Assembly: GCF_034675905.1 (NCBI RefSeq)
Contig: NZ_JAUCCV010000002.1
Location: forward strand, 186,001 to 250,000
Direction: 5' to 3'
Source of the DNA: Castellaniella sp034675905
GTDB taxonomy: Bacteria; Pseudomonadota; Gammaproteobacteria; Burkholderiales; Burkholderiaceae_B
Length of the DNA: 64,000 nt
Position 1 is the stretch's first letter, and the number at the start of each line of letters is the position of its first letter. The notes beneath the pieces are model-generated. The model was given only the letters and a program-made list of their open reading frames with translations, ran no database searches and was not told the DNA's origin. Both the position numbers and the translations under genes were made by a program. Positions 8,919 through 18,773 of the stretch are shown piece after piece.

Positions 8919-10027
8919 GGCTGCAGAATATCGCTCAGCGCTTGAATGAAACGGGTGTTTTCCTGAGACAGGCCGATGCTGACGCGCAGATGCTGCGGCA
9001 AGCCATCGCCCGCCACCGGGCGCACGATGATGCCCCGGCGCAGCAATTCGCCATGCACCCGGACGGCATCGCCGACCCGGACCAGGACAAAATTGGTATG
9101 GCTGGGCACGTAATCCAGCCCCAACGCCGTAAATGCATCCTGCAATTGCACGCGCCCGTCGCGGTTCAGGGCATACGTCCCGGCCAGGAAATCCGTGTCC
9201 GCCAACGCCACCCGGGCGGCTACCTGAGCCAGCGTGTTGACGTTGAAAGGCTGGCGCACGCGGTTCAATAGATCCGTCAAACCCGGCTGCGCCAAGGCAT
9301 AGCCCACCCGCAATCCTGCCAGACCATAGGCCTTGGAAAAGGTGCGCGTCACGATCAGATTGGAGTATTCCTGCACCCAGCGGGCGCTATCGACCCGTTC
9401 GTCAGGATCCAGATAGTCGTCATAGGCCTCGTCCAGCAACACCGTGACCCGATCACCATGGCGCGCGCGAACCGCGTCCAGAAACGCCTGGACCTGGGAC
9501 GGCGGGACGTGCGTGCCGGTAGGATTATTGGGGTTGGCGATGAACACCAGCCGGGTATCGTCGGCGATCGCGTCCAGCATGGCCGGCAGGTCATGCCCGT
9601 AATCACGGGCAGGCACCCGCACGTGCCGAGCGCCGCGCGCCTGCGTGCTCAGGCGATACACCGTAAAGGCATGCTCGGCATAGACGGCGGATGTCCCTTC
9701 ATCCAGCAAGGCCAAAGAGGCCAGTTCCAGGAGATCATTGGAACCATTGCCCAGCGTGATCCAGGCCGTCGGCACTGCATGATGCGCTGCCAGATCAGTC
9801 TTCAGGTCGAAGCCGTTGGGATCGGGATAGCGGCCCTGCAGGCTGCCGGCCGCCTGGCTGAGCGCTTCGCGCACTCGATCCGAGCACCCGCGCGGGTTTT
9901 CATTGGAGGCCAGCTTGATGATACCGGCCGGGTCCAGATCGAATTCGCGGGCCAGTTCTTCGATGGGCTTGCCGGGCTGATACGGCGCAATCGCCCGGAC
10001 GTGTTCCGGAGCCAGGGGCTGAGTCAT
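8915..10027 (-). CDS. hisC: Histidinol-phosphate aminotransferase
   Basis: Fold-type I PLP aminotransferase of 370 aa. NPNNPTGTHVP holds the conserved Asn of the PLP site and RTFSKAYGLAGLRVGYA holds the PLP-binding lysine. Embedded between pheA and tyrA, it is the HisC2 type that in this supra-operon is thought to serve aromatic amino acid transamination as well as histidine synthesis. That second role is inferred from position. Confidence 0.92.
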   Translation of the reverse strand: MTQPLAPEHVRAIAPYQPGKPIEELAREFDLDPAGIIKLASNENPRGCSDRVREALSQAAGSLQGRYPDPNGFDLKTDLAAHHAVPTAWITLGNGSNDLLELASLALLDEGTSAVYAEHAFTVYRLSTQARGARHVRVPARDYGHDLPAMLDAIADDTRLVFIANPNNPTGTHVPPSQVQAFLDAVRARHGDRVTVLLDEAYDDYLDPDERVDSARWVQEYSNLIVTRTFSKAYGLAGLRVGYALAQPGLTDLLNRVRQPFNVNTLAQVAARVALADTDFLAGTYALNRDGRVQLQDAFTALGLDYVPSHTNFVLVRVGDAVRVHGELLRRGIIVRPVAGDGLPQHLRVSIGLSQENTRFIQALSDILQP

Positions 10028-10039
10028 GACGGAATTACC

Positions 10040-11128
10040 TCACTGCCGGGGATAGGAACCCAGAATTTTGAAGAAAGCCACCTGCTGACGAAGTTCGGCC
10101 AGCGCCTGCCGCACCGGCTCATCCTGATGATGGCCCAGCAGGTCGACATAAAAATAGTATTCCCACTGGCCGGTGCGAGCGGGACGGGACTCGAAACGCG
10201 TCATGGACACATCGTGGCGCGACAAGGGCGCCAGCATGTCATAGACCGCACCGGCCCGGTTGGGCACCGCCAGGATCAGGCTGGTCTTGTCGCGGCCAGT
10301 CGGCCCTGCGTCCTGCGCCCCGACCGCCAGAAAGCGGGTCTGGTTCTGGGGATCATCCTGGATGCCGCTGGTGACGGAGCTCAGACCCCAGACAGCTGCG
10401 GCGGCATCCCCGGCGATAGCCGCACAGGAGGGGTCTTCGGCGGCCATACGGGCCGCCTGCGCATTGCTGGCCACCGGCAGACGTTCCAGGCCGGGATGGT
10501 TGCGGCTGAGCCAGGCCTGGCATTGAGCCAGCGCCTGCGGGTGACCCAGCACCCGGCGCACGCCTTCCAGACCGCCGGTCAGCGTCAGCAGATTGTGATG
10601 GATCCGGATCGTGCGTTCGCCCAGCACCTTCAGCGAGGAGTTCAGCAACAGATCCAGGCTGCGATTGACCGCGCCCTCGGTGGAATTTTCGACCGGCACC
10701 ATGCCGACATCGGCCTGTCCTGCCTCGACGGCGCGAAAGACTTCGTCAAAGGATTCGCAGCGCAGCCCGGTGATGGCCCGGCCGAAATGCTCGTAGGCCG
10801 CTTGTTCGGAAAACGAACCCTGCGGCCCCAGGAAGGCGACCGTCAGGACGCTTTCCAGCCCACGGCAAGCGGAAATCACCTGCCCCCAGATGGCGGCCAC
10901 TGCGGTTTCCGGAATGGGACCGCCATTGATGGTCTGCAAACGACGGATGATCAAGGCCTCGCGCTCGGGCTTGAGTACCGGCCCATTGGCGTCGAAGCGC
11001 TTTTTGACGTCGCCCACCTGCAAGGCTGCCTGGGCGCGCTGATTCAGCAGAATCAGAATCTGCTCGTCCAGCGCATCGATGCGCGCCCGCAGAGGTTCCA
11101 GACTGGCCTGCAGATCCGGTTCAGCCAT
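10040..11128 (-). CDS. pheA: Bifunctional chorismate mutase / prephenate dehydratase
   Basis: Two steps from chorismate to phenylpyruvate. The 362-aa protein has an AroQ chorismate mutase helix at residues 8-95 (LEPLRARIDALDEQILILLN), a prephenate dehydratase domain starting at VAFLGPQGSFSEQAA, and a C-terminal ACT domain (GAVYDMLAPLSRHDVSMTRF) with the phenylalanine-sensing ESRP motif. The presence of ESRP predicts feedback inhibition by phenylalanine. It overlaps serC by eight bases. Confidence 0.96.
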   Translation of the reverse strand: MAEPDLQASLEPLRARIDALDEQILILLNQRAQAALQVGDVKKRFDANGPVLKPEREALIIRRLQTINGGPIPETAVAAIWGQVISACRGLESVLTVAFLGPQGSFSEQAAYEHFGRAITGLRCESFDEVFRAVEAGQADVGMVPVENSTEGAVNRSLDLLLNSSLKVLGERTIRIHHNLLTLTGGLEGVRRVLGHPQALAQCQAWLSRNHPGLERLPVASNAQAARMAAEDPSCAAIAGDAAAAVWGLSSVTSGIQDDPQNQTRFLAVGAQDAGPTGRDKTSLILAVPNRAGAVYDMLAPLSRHDVSMTRFESRPARTGQWEYYFYVDLLGHHQDEPVRQALAELRQQVAFFKILGSYPRQ

Positions 11129-12251
11129 GGCGCGCCTCGAAATCCTGCATGAAGCCGATCAAGGCCTGTACGCCTTCGAGGGGCATGGCGTTGTACAGGG
11201 ATGCCCGCATGCCGCCGACTGCCTTGTGGCCCTTGAGCGCCAGCAGGCCCGCTGCATCCGATTCCGCCAGAAAAGCGGCATTCAGTGTTTCGTCACGCAG
11301 GAAGAAAGGCACGTTCATGCGCGAGCGCACAGCCGGATGGATACGGCTTTCGTAAAAAGACGAGCCATCCAGGTAATCATAGAGTGCACAGGATTTACGC
11401 GTGCTGGCGGCATCCATCGCGGCCACGCCGCCGTTTTTCAACAGCCATTTGAAGACCAGTCCGGCCATATAGATGGCGAAGGTCGGCGGCGTGTTGAACA
11501 TGGACTGGGCGCCGGCCACCGGTGCGTAATCGAACACCGACGGGCAATGCGCCAGCGCATGACCGATCAGGTCTTTGCGCACAAAGACCAGGGTAACCCC
11601 TGCAGGCCCGGCGTTTTTCTGCGCCCCTGCATAGACCACGCCCAGGCGGGAAAAATCAATCGCCCGCGACAGGATGTTGGACGACATATCGGCAACCAGC
11701 GGCACATCCGGCGCGCCCAAAGCGGCCATGTCCGGCATCACGGCCTGCTCGACGCCGCCGATGGTCTCGTTGGCGCACAGATGCAGATAGGCGGCATCAG
11801 CTCGTACCTGCCACTGGTCCTGCGTCGGCAGCCAACACCAGGGGGCATAGGCATGGCCGTCGAGTTCAGTGGAGGATTCTGCCGTCGCCGCCACGGCGAT
11901 GTCGCCATAGCGCTGGGCCTCGTTGAAGGATTTCCGCGCCCAATGACCGCTGAGGACGTAATCGGCGCGTCCGCGCCCGTCTCTGCCGATCAGGTTCAGC
12001 GGAATCAGGGCATTCTGCGCCGAAGCGCCGCCCTGCATGAACAGCACCTCGAAATCATCCGGCACGCTCAGCAAGGCGCGCAGATCGGCCTCGGCCTCGT
12101 CGCGAATGCGGCTGTAGTGCTTGCCCCGGTGACTCATTTCCATGACCGAGGTGCCGCTGCCCTGCCAATCGCACAGGTCCGCAGCGGCCTGCTGCAGCAC
12201 TTCCAAAGGCAAGGTCGAGGGGCCTGCGGCAAAATTCCAGGGGCGGCTCAT
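11121..12251 (-). CDS. serC: Phosphoserine aminotransferase
   Basis: Makes 3-phosphoserine for serine synthesis and also acts in pyridoxal phosphate synthesis. The 376-aa protein begins with WNFAAGPSTLPLEVL, the SerC opening motif, and has the PLP lysine in YAGAQKNAGPAGVTLV. It overlaps the gyrA stop by four bases, giving the conserved gyrA-serC-pheA order. Confidence 0.96.
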   Translation of the reverse strand: MSRPWNFAAGPSTLPLEVLQQAAADLCDWQGSGTSVMEMSHRGKHYSRIRDEAEADLRALLSVPDDFEVLFMQGGASAQNALIPLNLIGRDGRGRADYVLSGHWARKSFNEAQRYGDIAVAATAESSTELDGHAYAPWCWLPTQDQWQVRADAAYLHLCANETIGGVEQAVMPDMAALGAPDVPLVADMSSNILSRAIDFSRLGVVYAGAQKNAGPAGVTLVFVRKDLIGHALAHCPSVFDYAPVAGAQSMFNTPPTFAIYMAGLVFKWLLKNGGVAAMDAASTRKSCALYDYLDGSSFYESRIHPAVRSRMNVPFFLRDETLNAAFLAESDAAGLLALKGHKAVGGMRASLYNAMPLEGVQALIGFMQDFEARHG

Positions 12252-14932
12252 GAAGGGTCCTTAGGGGAAGCAATGTCCTCGGGCGCAGACTCGCCGGCCG
12301 GCGCATCGCCTGCCGGACCGTCGCCGCCGTCCACATCATCGGCATCGTTTTCGTCGTCATCCACATCGCTTTCAGCGACACGGCGCACACCGATGAGCCG
12401 GCTGTCTTCGTCCACATTGATCAGCGTGACCCCCTGTGTGGCCCGGCCCATTTCGCGGATTTCCGCCACCCGGGTACGGACCAGCACGCCGCTGGTAGTG
12501 ATCAGCATGATCTCGTCTTCGGGCTGTACCAGCACTGCGCTGACGACCTTGCCGTTACGCGCCGAGGTCTGGATGGCGATCATGCCCTTGGTGCCGCGTC
12601 CGTGACGGGTGTACTCGACGATGGAGGTGCGCTTGCCGTAGCCGTTTTCGGTAGCGGTCAGCACGCTCTGGGATTCGTCTTCGGCCACCAGCAAGGCAAT
12701 GACGGATTGGCCTTCTTCCAGGAACATGCCCCGCACGCCACGCGCCGTGCGGCCCATCGGGCGCACATCGTTTTCATCGAAGCGCACGGCCTTGCCGGCA
12801 TCGGAGAACAGCATGACATCATGCTTGCCATCAGTCAGATCGGCGCCGATCAGATAATCGCCCTCGTCCAGGCCAACGGCAATGATGCCGGCCTTGCGGG
12901 GATTGGAGAAATCCGACAGCGGCGTTTTCTTGACCGTGCCGCGCGAGGTCGCCATGAATACGTAATGGTCTTCGCTGAAAGCCTTGACCGTCAGCACAGC
13001 GGTGATGTTTTCACCATCGACCAGCGGGAACATATTGACGATGGGGCGGCCGCGCGAATTGCGCGATCCTTGCGGGACTTCCCAGACCTTCAGCCAGTAG
13101 ACCCGGCCGCGATCCGAGAAGCACAGCAGGAAGTCGTGCGTATTGGCGATGAAGAGCTGATCGACCCAGTCGTCTTCCTTCATGGTGGTGGCCTGCTTGC
13201 CGCGCCCGCCGCGTTTCTGCGCCCGGTATTCGGACAAAGGCTGGCTCTTGATATAGCCGCTGCGCGACAGCGTCACCACCATATCCATGGGAGTGATCAG
13301 ATCTTCGGTTTCCAGTTCGGTGGCATTGAACTCGATCTCGGAGCGCCGGAGATCGCTGCCAGGCGCGGAAAATTCCAGACGGATGGCCGACAGCTCGTCG
13401 CTGATGATGGTCGTGACACGATCCGGTCGCGCCAGGATGTCCAGCAGGTCGGCGATGGTATCCATGATCTCGCGATATTCGCCGACGATCTTGTCTTGTT
13501 CCAGCCCGGTCAGGCGCTGCAGGCGCATGTTCAGGATTTCCTGGGCCTGGACCTCGGACAGGCGATACTGCCCATCGGCCTGCAAACCGAATTGCGGCTC
13601 CAGCCCGTCCGGGCGATACGCCGCCCGCCCGCCGGACGCCACATTGGTATCGGCACGCGACAACATGTCCCGGACCAAAGAGGAATCCCAGCTGCGTTCC
13701 ATCAGGGCCTGACGCGCCACCGGCGGCGTGGGGGCGGCCTTGATGATGGTGATGAAATCATCGATATTGGCCAGCGCCACCGCCAGACCTTCCAGCACGT
13801 GGCCGCGCTCGCGCGCCTTGCGTAATTGGAAAATCGTGCGGCGGGTGACGACTTCCCGGCGGTGCCGCAGGAAGTACTGCACCATCTGTTTCAGGTTCAG
13901 CAAGCGAGGCTGGCCATCGACCAGCGCCACCATGTTCATGCCGAAGGTTTCCTGCAGCTGGGTGTTCTTGTATAGATTGTTCAGGACGACTTCGGGGACC
14001 TCGCCGCGCTTGAGCTCGATCACCAGGCGCATGCCGTCCTTGTCCGATTCGTCGCGGATGTCGGAAATGCCGTCGATCTTCTTTTCATTGACCAGTTCGG
14101 CGATGCGTTCCTGCAGGGATTTTTTGTTGACCTGATAAGGAATCGCATCGATGACGATGGCCTGGCGATTGCCGTGCGGCAGGTCTTCGAAGTGAGCCTT
14201 GGCCCGCATGATCACCCGGCCGCGACCGGTGCGGTAGCCCTCGCGCACGCCGGCCATGCCATAGATGATGCCGCCCGTGGGGAAGTCAGGCGCCGGAATG
14301 CGTTCGATCAGCTCGTCAATCGTGCAGTCGGGGTTGCGCAGGCAGTACAAACAGCCTTCGACGACTTCGGACAGATTGTGCGGCGGGATATTCGTGGCCA
14401 TGCCCACGGCGATCCCGGCGCTGCCGTTGACCAGCAGGTTGGGCAGGCGCGAAGGCAGCAGCAGAGGTTCCTGTTCGCTGCCATCGTAGTTGGGGCCGAA
14501 ATCGACCGTATCCTGGTCGATATCGGCCAACAGTTCATGGGCGATTTTCGCCAGGCGGATTTCGGTGTAACGCATGGCGGCGGCGTTGTCGCCATCCACG
14601 GACCCGAAGTTGCCCTGCCCGTCCACCAACATATAGCGCAGGGAAAAGTCCTGCGCCATGCGCACGATGGTGTCATAGACGGCAGAATCCCCGTGCGGGT
14701 GATATTTACCGATGACATCCCCGACGATACGGGCCGATTTCTTATAGGCCCGGTTCCAGTCGTTGTTCAGCTCATGCATGGCGAACAGGACGCGCCGGTG
14801 CACGGGCTTGAGCCCGTCGCGTACGTCTGGCAGAGCACGTCCTACGATCACGCTCATGGCGTAATCCAGATAGCTGCGCCGCATTTCATCTTCAAGCGAA
14901 ATGGGCAAAGTCTCTTTAGCGAAGGATTCCAT
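12248..14932 (-). CDS. gyrA: DNA gyrase subunit A
   Basis: Breakage-reunion subunit of gyrase. At 894 aa it has the winged-helix/tower region with catalytic Tyr in MRYTEIRLAK, a GyrA box QKRGGRGK that enables DNA wrapping, and a highly acidic tail (ESDVDDDENDADDVDGGD). The quinolone-resistance region reads HPHGDSAVYDT, with Ser and Asp at the positions equal to E. coli S83 and D87, so it looks wild type. It is the first gene of the leftward train; its upstream region is shared with the rightward ompA-like gene. Confidence 0.97.
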   Translation of the reverse strand: MESFAKETLPISLEDEMRRSYLDYAMSVIVGRALPDVRDGLKPVHRRVLFAMHELNNDWNRAYKKSARIVGDVIGKYHPHGDSAVYDTIVRMAQDFSLRYMLVDGQGNFGSVDGDNAAAMRYTEIRLAKIAHELLADIDQDTVDFGPNYDGSEQEPLLLPSRLPNLLVNGSAGIAVGMATNIPPHNLSEVVEGCLYCLRNPDCTIDELIERIPAPDFPTGGIIYGMAGVREGYRTGRGRVIMRAKAHFEDLPHGNRQAIVIDAIPYQVNKKSLQERIAELVNEKKIDGISDIRDESDKDGMRLVIELKRGEVPEVVLNNLYKNTQLQETFGMNMVALVDGQPRLLNLKQMVQYFLRHRREVVTRRTIFQLRKARERGHVLEGLAVALANIDDFITIIKAAPTPPVARQALMERSWDSSLVRDMLSRADTNVASGGRAAYRPDGLEPQFGLQADGQYRLSEVQAQEILNMRLQRLTGLEQDKIVGEYREIMDTIADLLDILARPDRVTTIISDELSAIRLEFSAPGSDLRRSEIEFNATELETEDLITPMDMVVTLSRSGYIKSQPLSEYRAQKRGGRGKQATTMKEDDWVDQLFIANTHDFLLCFSDRGRVYWLKVWEVPQGSRNSRGRPIVNMFPLVDGENITAVLTVKAFSEDHYVFMATSRGTVKKTPLSDFSNPRKAGIIAVGLDEGDYLIGADLTDGKHDVMLFSDAGKAVRFDENDVRPMGRTARGVRGMFLEEGQSVIALLVAEDESQSVLTATENGYGKRTSIVEYTRHGRGTKGMIAIQTSARNGKVVSAVLVQPEDEIMLITTSGVLVRTRVAEIREMGRATQGVTLINVDEDSRLIGVRRVAESDVDDDENDADDVDGGDGPAGDAPAGESAPEDIASPKDPS

Positions 14933-15224
14933 GTATATGTCCGAAACCGATAGGCGTCAAACCGCCAGGGGGGCAATCGGTGATTCTATCATCCGCATCG
15001 ACAGACCATCCGCGTCCGGACAATGGACCCGGCAAGCCGCCCGATCCCGGCGCGATTCGGCCCCGCGTTGCAAAAATCCCACAACCAGGGGGCTGGTCCC
15101 GGATAAATTGCCCTCAGAGTGCTGGGCAAGGCGCTCAATACTTAACCCGAGCGGGGAAAATGCCTTAAGATTTCGGCTAACACGCACCAAGCCCAGCGCA
15201 ATTGATAGTTTTCCAACTAGACAT

Positions 15225-15233
15225 TGCTATACT
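15225..15233 (+). promoter_or_regulatory. Extended -10 promoter for ompA-like gene
   Basis: The plus strand has TGCTATACT, an extended -10 (TGn then TATACT at 15228-15233), about 75 bases before the ATG at 15308. A TTGATA lies upstream but with a 20-base spacer, too long for a normal -35. The 375-base gap between gyrA and this gene (14933-15307) otherwise shows no open frame that looks real. Confidence 0.5.
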
Positions 15234-15307
15234 GGAAACGTTCTTTCGAGATGCGGCGGGGGTTCGCTGCGGTCACTTTCAAGCATCATGCTCAAACGAG
15301 GAGAAAC

Positions 15308-15877
15308 ATGAATAAACCCTCCAAAATCGCTATTGGACTCGCCATTGCTGCCATGGCCGCCATGGGTACCGCGTCGGCTTCCGACAACTGGACCAACGTT
15401 GATGGCCACGTCTGGAAGAATGCCAGCGGTGAACAGTGCTGGCGCGATGCGTTCTGGACGCCGGCTACCGCTGCTGAAACCTGCGGCAAGCCCGTTGCAG
15501 AAGCGCCTGTCGTCGCCCCGACCGCCAGCAAGGTGGTCCTGAACGCCGATACGTTCTTCGACTTCGACAAGTCCACCATCAAACCCGAAGGCAAGCAAGT
15601 TCTGGATCAGGTCGCCCAACAAGCCGGCACCATCAATCTGGAAACCATCATTGCCGTCGGCCACACCGACTCCATCGGTTCCGAAGCCTACAACCAGAAA
15701 CTGTCCGAGCGCCGTGCCAATTCGGTCAAGCAGTACCTGGTCAGCAAGGGCGTTGCCGCTGATCGCATCTACGCCGAAGGCAAGGGCGAACTGCAACCGG
15801 TCGCGTCCAACAAGACTCGCGACGGTCGCGCCCAGAACCGCCGCGTGGAAATCGAAATCGTCGGTACCCGCAAGTAA
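15308..15877 (+). CDS. OmpA-family peptidoglycan-associated envelope protein
   Basis: Envelope protein of 189 aa. Residues 1-24 form a Sec signal peptide (KIAIGLAIAAMAAMGTASA). A short cysteine-containing linker region (VDGHVWKNASGEQCW) is followed by an OmpA C-terminal domain from about residue 75, with FDFDKSTIKPEGKQVLD and the peptidoglycan-binding NQKLSERRANSVKQYL. There is no transmembrane beta-barrel, so it is a periplasmic or peripherally outer-membrane OmpA_C protein as in Bordetella. ATG 15308 follows GAGGAGAAAC; the upstream in-frame ATG at 15224 would remove the signal peptide from the N-terminus. Confidence 0.9.
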   Translation: MNKPSKIAIGLAIAAMAAMGTASASDNWTNVDGHVWKNASGEQCWRDAFWTPATAAETCGKPVAEAPVVAPTASKVVLNADTFFDFDKSTIKPEGKQVLDQVAQQAGTINLETIIAVGHTDSIGSEAYNQKLSERRANSVKQYLVSKGVAADRIYAEGKGELQPVASNKTRDGRAQNRRVEIEIVGTRK

Positions 15878-15894
15878 TTCTGCAGGCCGTACGA

Positions 15895-15955
15895 GTCGCT
15901 GCGCCTAGGCGCAGCGACAACTCAAGGCTCCGCGCGCGCGGAGCCTTGTTCATTT
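15895..15955 (+). terminator. Double hairpin terminator after ompA-like gene
   Basis: Two adjacent stems: GTCGCTGCGC paired with GCGCAGCGAC (15895-15918), then AAGGCTCCGCG paired with CGCGGAGCCTT (15924-15947), followed by GTTCATTT. The second has the form of an intrinsic terminator; the first may protect the transcript 3' end. Confidence 0.8.
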
Positions 15956-15971
15956 CTGGAATCCGATATTC

Positions 15972-16679
15972 ATGCAAACCGCCAACGCCGATCCCGCCGA
16001 ACTCGACAAATTCAGTGCCCTGGCTTCCAGCTGGTGGGACCCCCAGGGGGACCTGAAGACACTGCACGACATCAACCCTCTGCGGCTGGACTGGATTCGC
16101 AGCCAGGCGGGCGAATTGGCCGGACAGCGGGTGCTGGACATCGGCTGCGGCGGCGGTCTGCTGACCGAAGCCATGGCTGCCGAGGGCGCGCAGGTCACCG
16201 GCATCGATCTGGCCAAGGCATCCTTGCAGGTTGCACGCCTGCACGGCCATGAATCCGGCGTGCAGGTCCACTATGAATGCGTCAGCGCCGAAGACTACGC
16301 AGACCAGCAAGCCGGGCGGTTCGACCTGGTGACCTGCATGGAGCTGCTGGAACACGTGCCGGACCCTGCCGCCATTGTGCGCGCGGCGGCCCAGCTGGTG
16401 CGCCCCGGCGGGCTGGTCTGCTTTTCGACGCTGAACCGCAATCCGAAATCCTTCATGCTGGCGATCGTGGCGGCGGAATACCTGCTGCGCATGGTGCCCA
16501 AAGGCACTCACAGCTACCAGCAATTCATCACTCCCAGCGAGCTGGCCGGCGCTGCCCGCGCAGCAGGCCTTGAGGTCACGGCACTGAGCGGTCTGGAATA
16601 TCTGCCGCTGACCCGGCAGTACCGCCTGACGGCAGATACCGGGGTGAACTATTTCATGGCGGCCCGCCGCCCGGAATGA
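15972..16679 (+). CDS. ubiG: Ubiquinone biosynthesis O-methyltransferase
   Basis: SAM-dependent class I methyltransferase performing both O-methylations of ubiquinone synthesis. The 235-aa protein has motif I VLDIGCGGGLLTEAMA at about residues 54-69 and the acidic loop VTGIDLAKASL. N-terminal ELDKFSALASSWWDP is typical of UbiG. Its stop codon overlaps the start of gph (ATGA), so the two are coupled; this ubiG-gph pairing recurs in proteobacteria. Confidence 0.95.
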   Translation: MQTANADPAELDKFSALASSWWDPQGDLKTLHDINPLRLDWIRSQAGELAGQRVLDIGCGGGLLTEAMAAEGAQVTGIDLAKASLQVARLHGHESGVQVHYECVSAEDYADQQAGRFDLVTCMELLEHVPDPAAIVRAAAQLVRPGGLVCFSTLNRNPKSFMLAIVAAEYLLRMVPKGTHSYQQFITPSELAGAARAAGLEVTALSGLEYLPLTRQYRLTADTGVNYFMAARRPE

Positions 16680-17368
16680 ACGCTATGCAGCCTTACCTTG
16701 TTCTCTTCGATTTTGACGGCACGCTGGCCGACACGGCGCCCGACCTGGCCGCCGCTGCCAATCGTCAGCGCGGCTATCGGGGACTGGATCCCCTGCCCTA
16801 TGAAGCCCTGCGTCCATATGCCTCGCACGGGGCGCGCGGCCTGCTGAAGGCCGCACTGGACCTGGACCCCGGCACCGAGGAATACGAACGCAGCCGTCGG
16901 CAGTTCCTGCAGGATTATGCGCAGGCCATGCTGGTGGATACCCGCCTGTTTCCCGGTATCGAGACGCTGCTGGACCAACTGGCCAAGGCTTCGATGGGCT
17001 GGGGCATCGTCACCAACAAGGTCGAATCCCTGGCGCTGCCCATCGTGCGCCACCTGGGCCTGGAGCCTCGCTGCCGCGTCACGGTCGGCGGCGACACGAC
17101 ACCGCATACCAAACCGCACCCTGAACCCCTGCTGCATGCCGCCCGGCAAGCAGGCTTCACCCCGGACCAATGCCTGTATGTGGGCGATGATGAACGCGAC
17201 ATCCTGGCCGGCAAAGCAGCCGGCATGGCGACCGTGGCGGCTGGCTATGGTTATTGTTCTTTAGACGACCCGGACCGCTGGCAAGCGGACGCCATCGCCC
17301 GCCAGCCGGCAGATCTGTGGCCGATCATCCAGCGCTGGGCGCGGTGCGAGCCGATCCGGCAGCCGTAA
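16676..17368 (+). CDS. gph: Phosphoglycolate phosphatase (HAD family)
   Basis: HAD hydrolase of 230 aa that removes phosphate from 2-phosphoglycolate. Motif I is LFDFDGTLADTAPDLAAA (both catalytic Asp present), the lysine motif is in TKPHPEPLL, and motif IV is VGDDERDILAGKAAGM. The usual GDAERD is GDDERD here. The last 44 bases overlap the convergent sstT gene. A broader specificity (UMP, sugar phosphate) cannot be excluded. Confidence 0.88.
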   Translation: MNAMQPYLVLFDFDGTLADTAPDLAAAANRQRGYRGLDPLPYEALRPYASHGARGLLKAALDLDPGTEEYERSRRQFLQDYAQAMLVDTRLFPGIETLLDQLAKASMGWGIVTNKVESLALPIVRHLGLEPRCRVTVGGDTTPHTKPHPEPLLHAARQAGFTPDQCLYVGDDERDILAGKAAGMATVAAGYGYCSLDDPDRWQADAIARQPADLWPIIQRWARCEPIRQP

Positions 17369-18557
17369 ACAACACGTCGGTCGACGAATTCAGGGCGGTT
17401 TCTGCTGAATCCTGCAAAACGCCGATAATGAAGCCCACGCCAACGACCTGCATTGCCAGGTCGTTGGAAATTCCGAACAGGCTGCACGCGACCGGAATCA
17501 ACAGCAAAGACCCGCCCGCCACGCCGGACGCACCGCAGGCGCACACAGCCGCTACGATGCTGAGCAACAGCGCGGTAAACAGATCCACCGAAATCCCCAG
17601 CGTATTGGCAGCGGCCAGCGTCAACACCGTGATGGTGATGGCGGCGCCGGCCATATTGATGGTGGCGCCCAGCGGAATCGATACCGAATAGGTGTCCTCT
17701 TCCAGACCCAGTTTCTCACACAGCGCCATATTGACCGGAATATTGGCCGCCGAGCTGCGGGTGAAAAATGCCGTCACGCCGGATTCTCGCAGGCAGGTGA
17801 AGACCAGAGGGTAGGGATTGGTGCGGATCCGCCAGAAAACGATCAGGGGATTGACCACCAGGGCCACGAAGACCATGCACCCCAGCAACACAAGCAGCAG
17901 ACGCGCATAGTCCAGCAAAGCGCCAAAGCCGGTATCGGCGATGGTCGCCGCCACCAGCCCGAAAATCCCGATGGGCGCCAGGCGGATGACGATGCGCACG
18001 ATAAAGGACAGCCCCAAAGACAAGTCGGACATGACATGCTTGGTGGACTCACGGGCGCGGCGCAACGCGATCCCCAGGCCGACGGCCCAGGCCAAAATGC
18101 CGATGTAATTGGCTTCCAGCAAGGCATGCACCGGATTATCGACCACGCTGAACAGCAGGTTGCGCAACACCTCGACCACGCCGCTGGGCGGGCTCAGGGT
18201 GGCATCCCCCACCTGCAGCTGGATCGTCAGGGGGAACAGAAAGCTGGCTGCCACCGCCACCACGGCAGCGGCGAACGTCCCGACCAGATACAGCACCAGA
18301 ATCGGCCCCAGCGGAACCTGGGCGCCTTTGCGATGGTTGGCAATCGATGCCGCTACCAGCACGAATACCAGCAAGGGCGCAATCGACTTCAAGGCGGTGA
18401 CAAACAAGCTGCCCAGCAGGCTGACGGATTGAGCGGCTGCGGGCGAGACATACGCCAGCAGCACGCCGGCCGCCAGGCCGATGAGGATCTGCGTCACCAG
18501 ACTGCCGCTGCTGACGAACTGCAGCAGGGGATTGGGCTTGAGGGCGGTAGACGCCAT
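17325..18557 (-). CDS. sstT: Sodium:serine/threonine symporter
   Basis: Dicarboxylate/amino acid:cation symporter-family protein of about 410 aa with eight or so membrane helices and two re-entrant loops. The serine-rich loop shows as TRSSAANIPVNMALCEKLGL and the second loop as IPLGATINMAGAAITITVL. ATG 18557 is chosen (E. coli SstT is 414 aa), with TGGAG upstream. The C-terminus overlaps gph convergently. A minus-strand TGCTAGAAT, an extended -10 match, lies about 115 bases upstream (near 18677-18685) and could be its promoter. Confidence 0.93.
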   Translation of the reverse strand: MASTALKPNPLLQFVSSGSLVTQILIGLAAGVLLAYVSPAAAQSVSLLGSLFVTALKSIAPLLVFVLVAASIANHRKGAQVPLGPILVLYLVGTFAAAVVAVAASFLFPLTIQLQVGDATLSPPSGVVEVLRNLLFSVVDNPVHALLEANYIGILAWAVGLGIALRRARESTKHVMSDLSLGLSFIVRIVIRLAPIGIFGLVAATIADTGFGALLDYARLLLVLLGCMVFVALVVNPLIVFWRIRTNPYPLVFTCLRESGVTAFFTRSSAANIPVNMALCEKLGLEEDTYSVSIPLGATINMAGAAITITVLTLAAANTLGISVDLFTALLLSIVAAVCACGASGVAGGSLLLIPVACSLFGISNDLAMQVVGVGFIIGVLQDSAETALNSSTDVLFTAAGSARTAPSAG

Positions 18558-18773
18558 AAGGAAACTCCATGATGAACTCCTGGCCACGGACCAGGAAGAT
18601 CACCATGTACCTACCTCATACCGCCCTGCCCGGAGAAACCCGGCAAAGCGCCGCGCCAGCTTGAAATGGCCGCCATTCTAGCACTAGGGATACAGGGCCC
18701 GCGCCGCACAGGCGGCAAGCCGATACAATAAAACCACCACCGCCTCGGGCGGCCCTCAACTGAAAGGAACTTC

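Noticed and set aside
14550..14720. Quinolone-resistance change in gyrA
   Set aside because: The region reads HPHGDSAVYDT with Ser and Asp at the key positions, the sensitive form.
14930..14975. TTGACG-N17-TATACA promoter for gyrA
   Set aside because: The -10 box would overlap the ATG, putting the transcript start inside the gene, while the GyrA N-terminus MESFAKETLPI is conserved. Probably a chance match.
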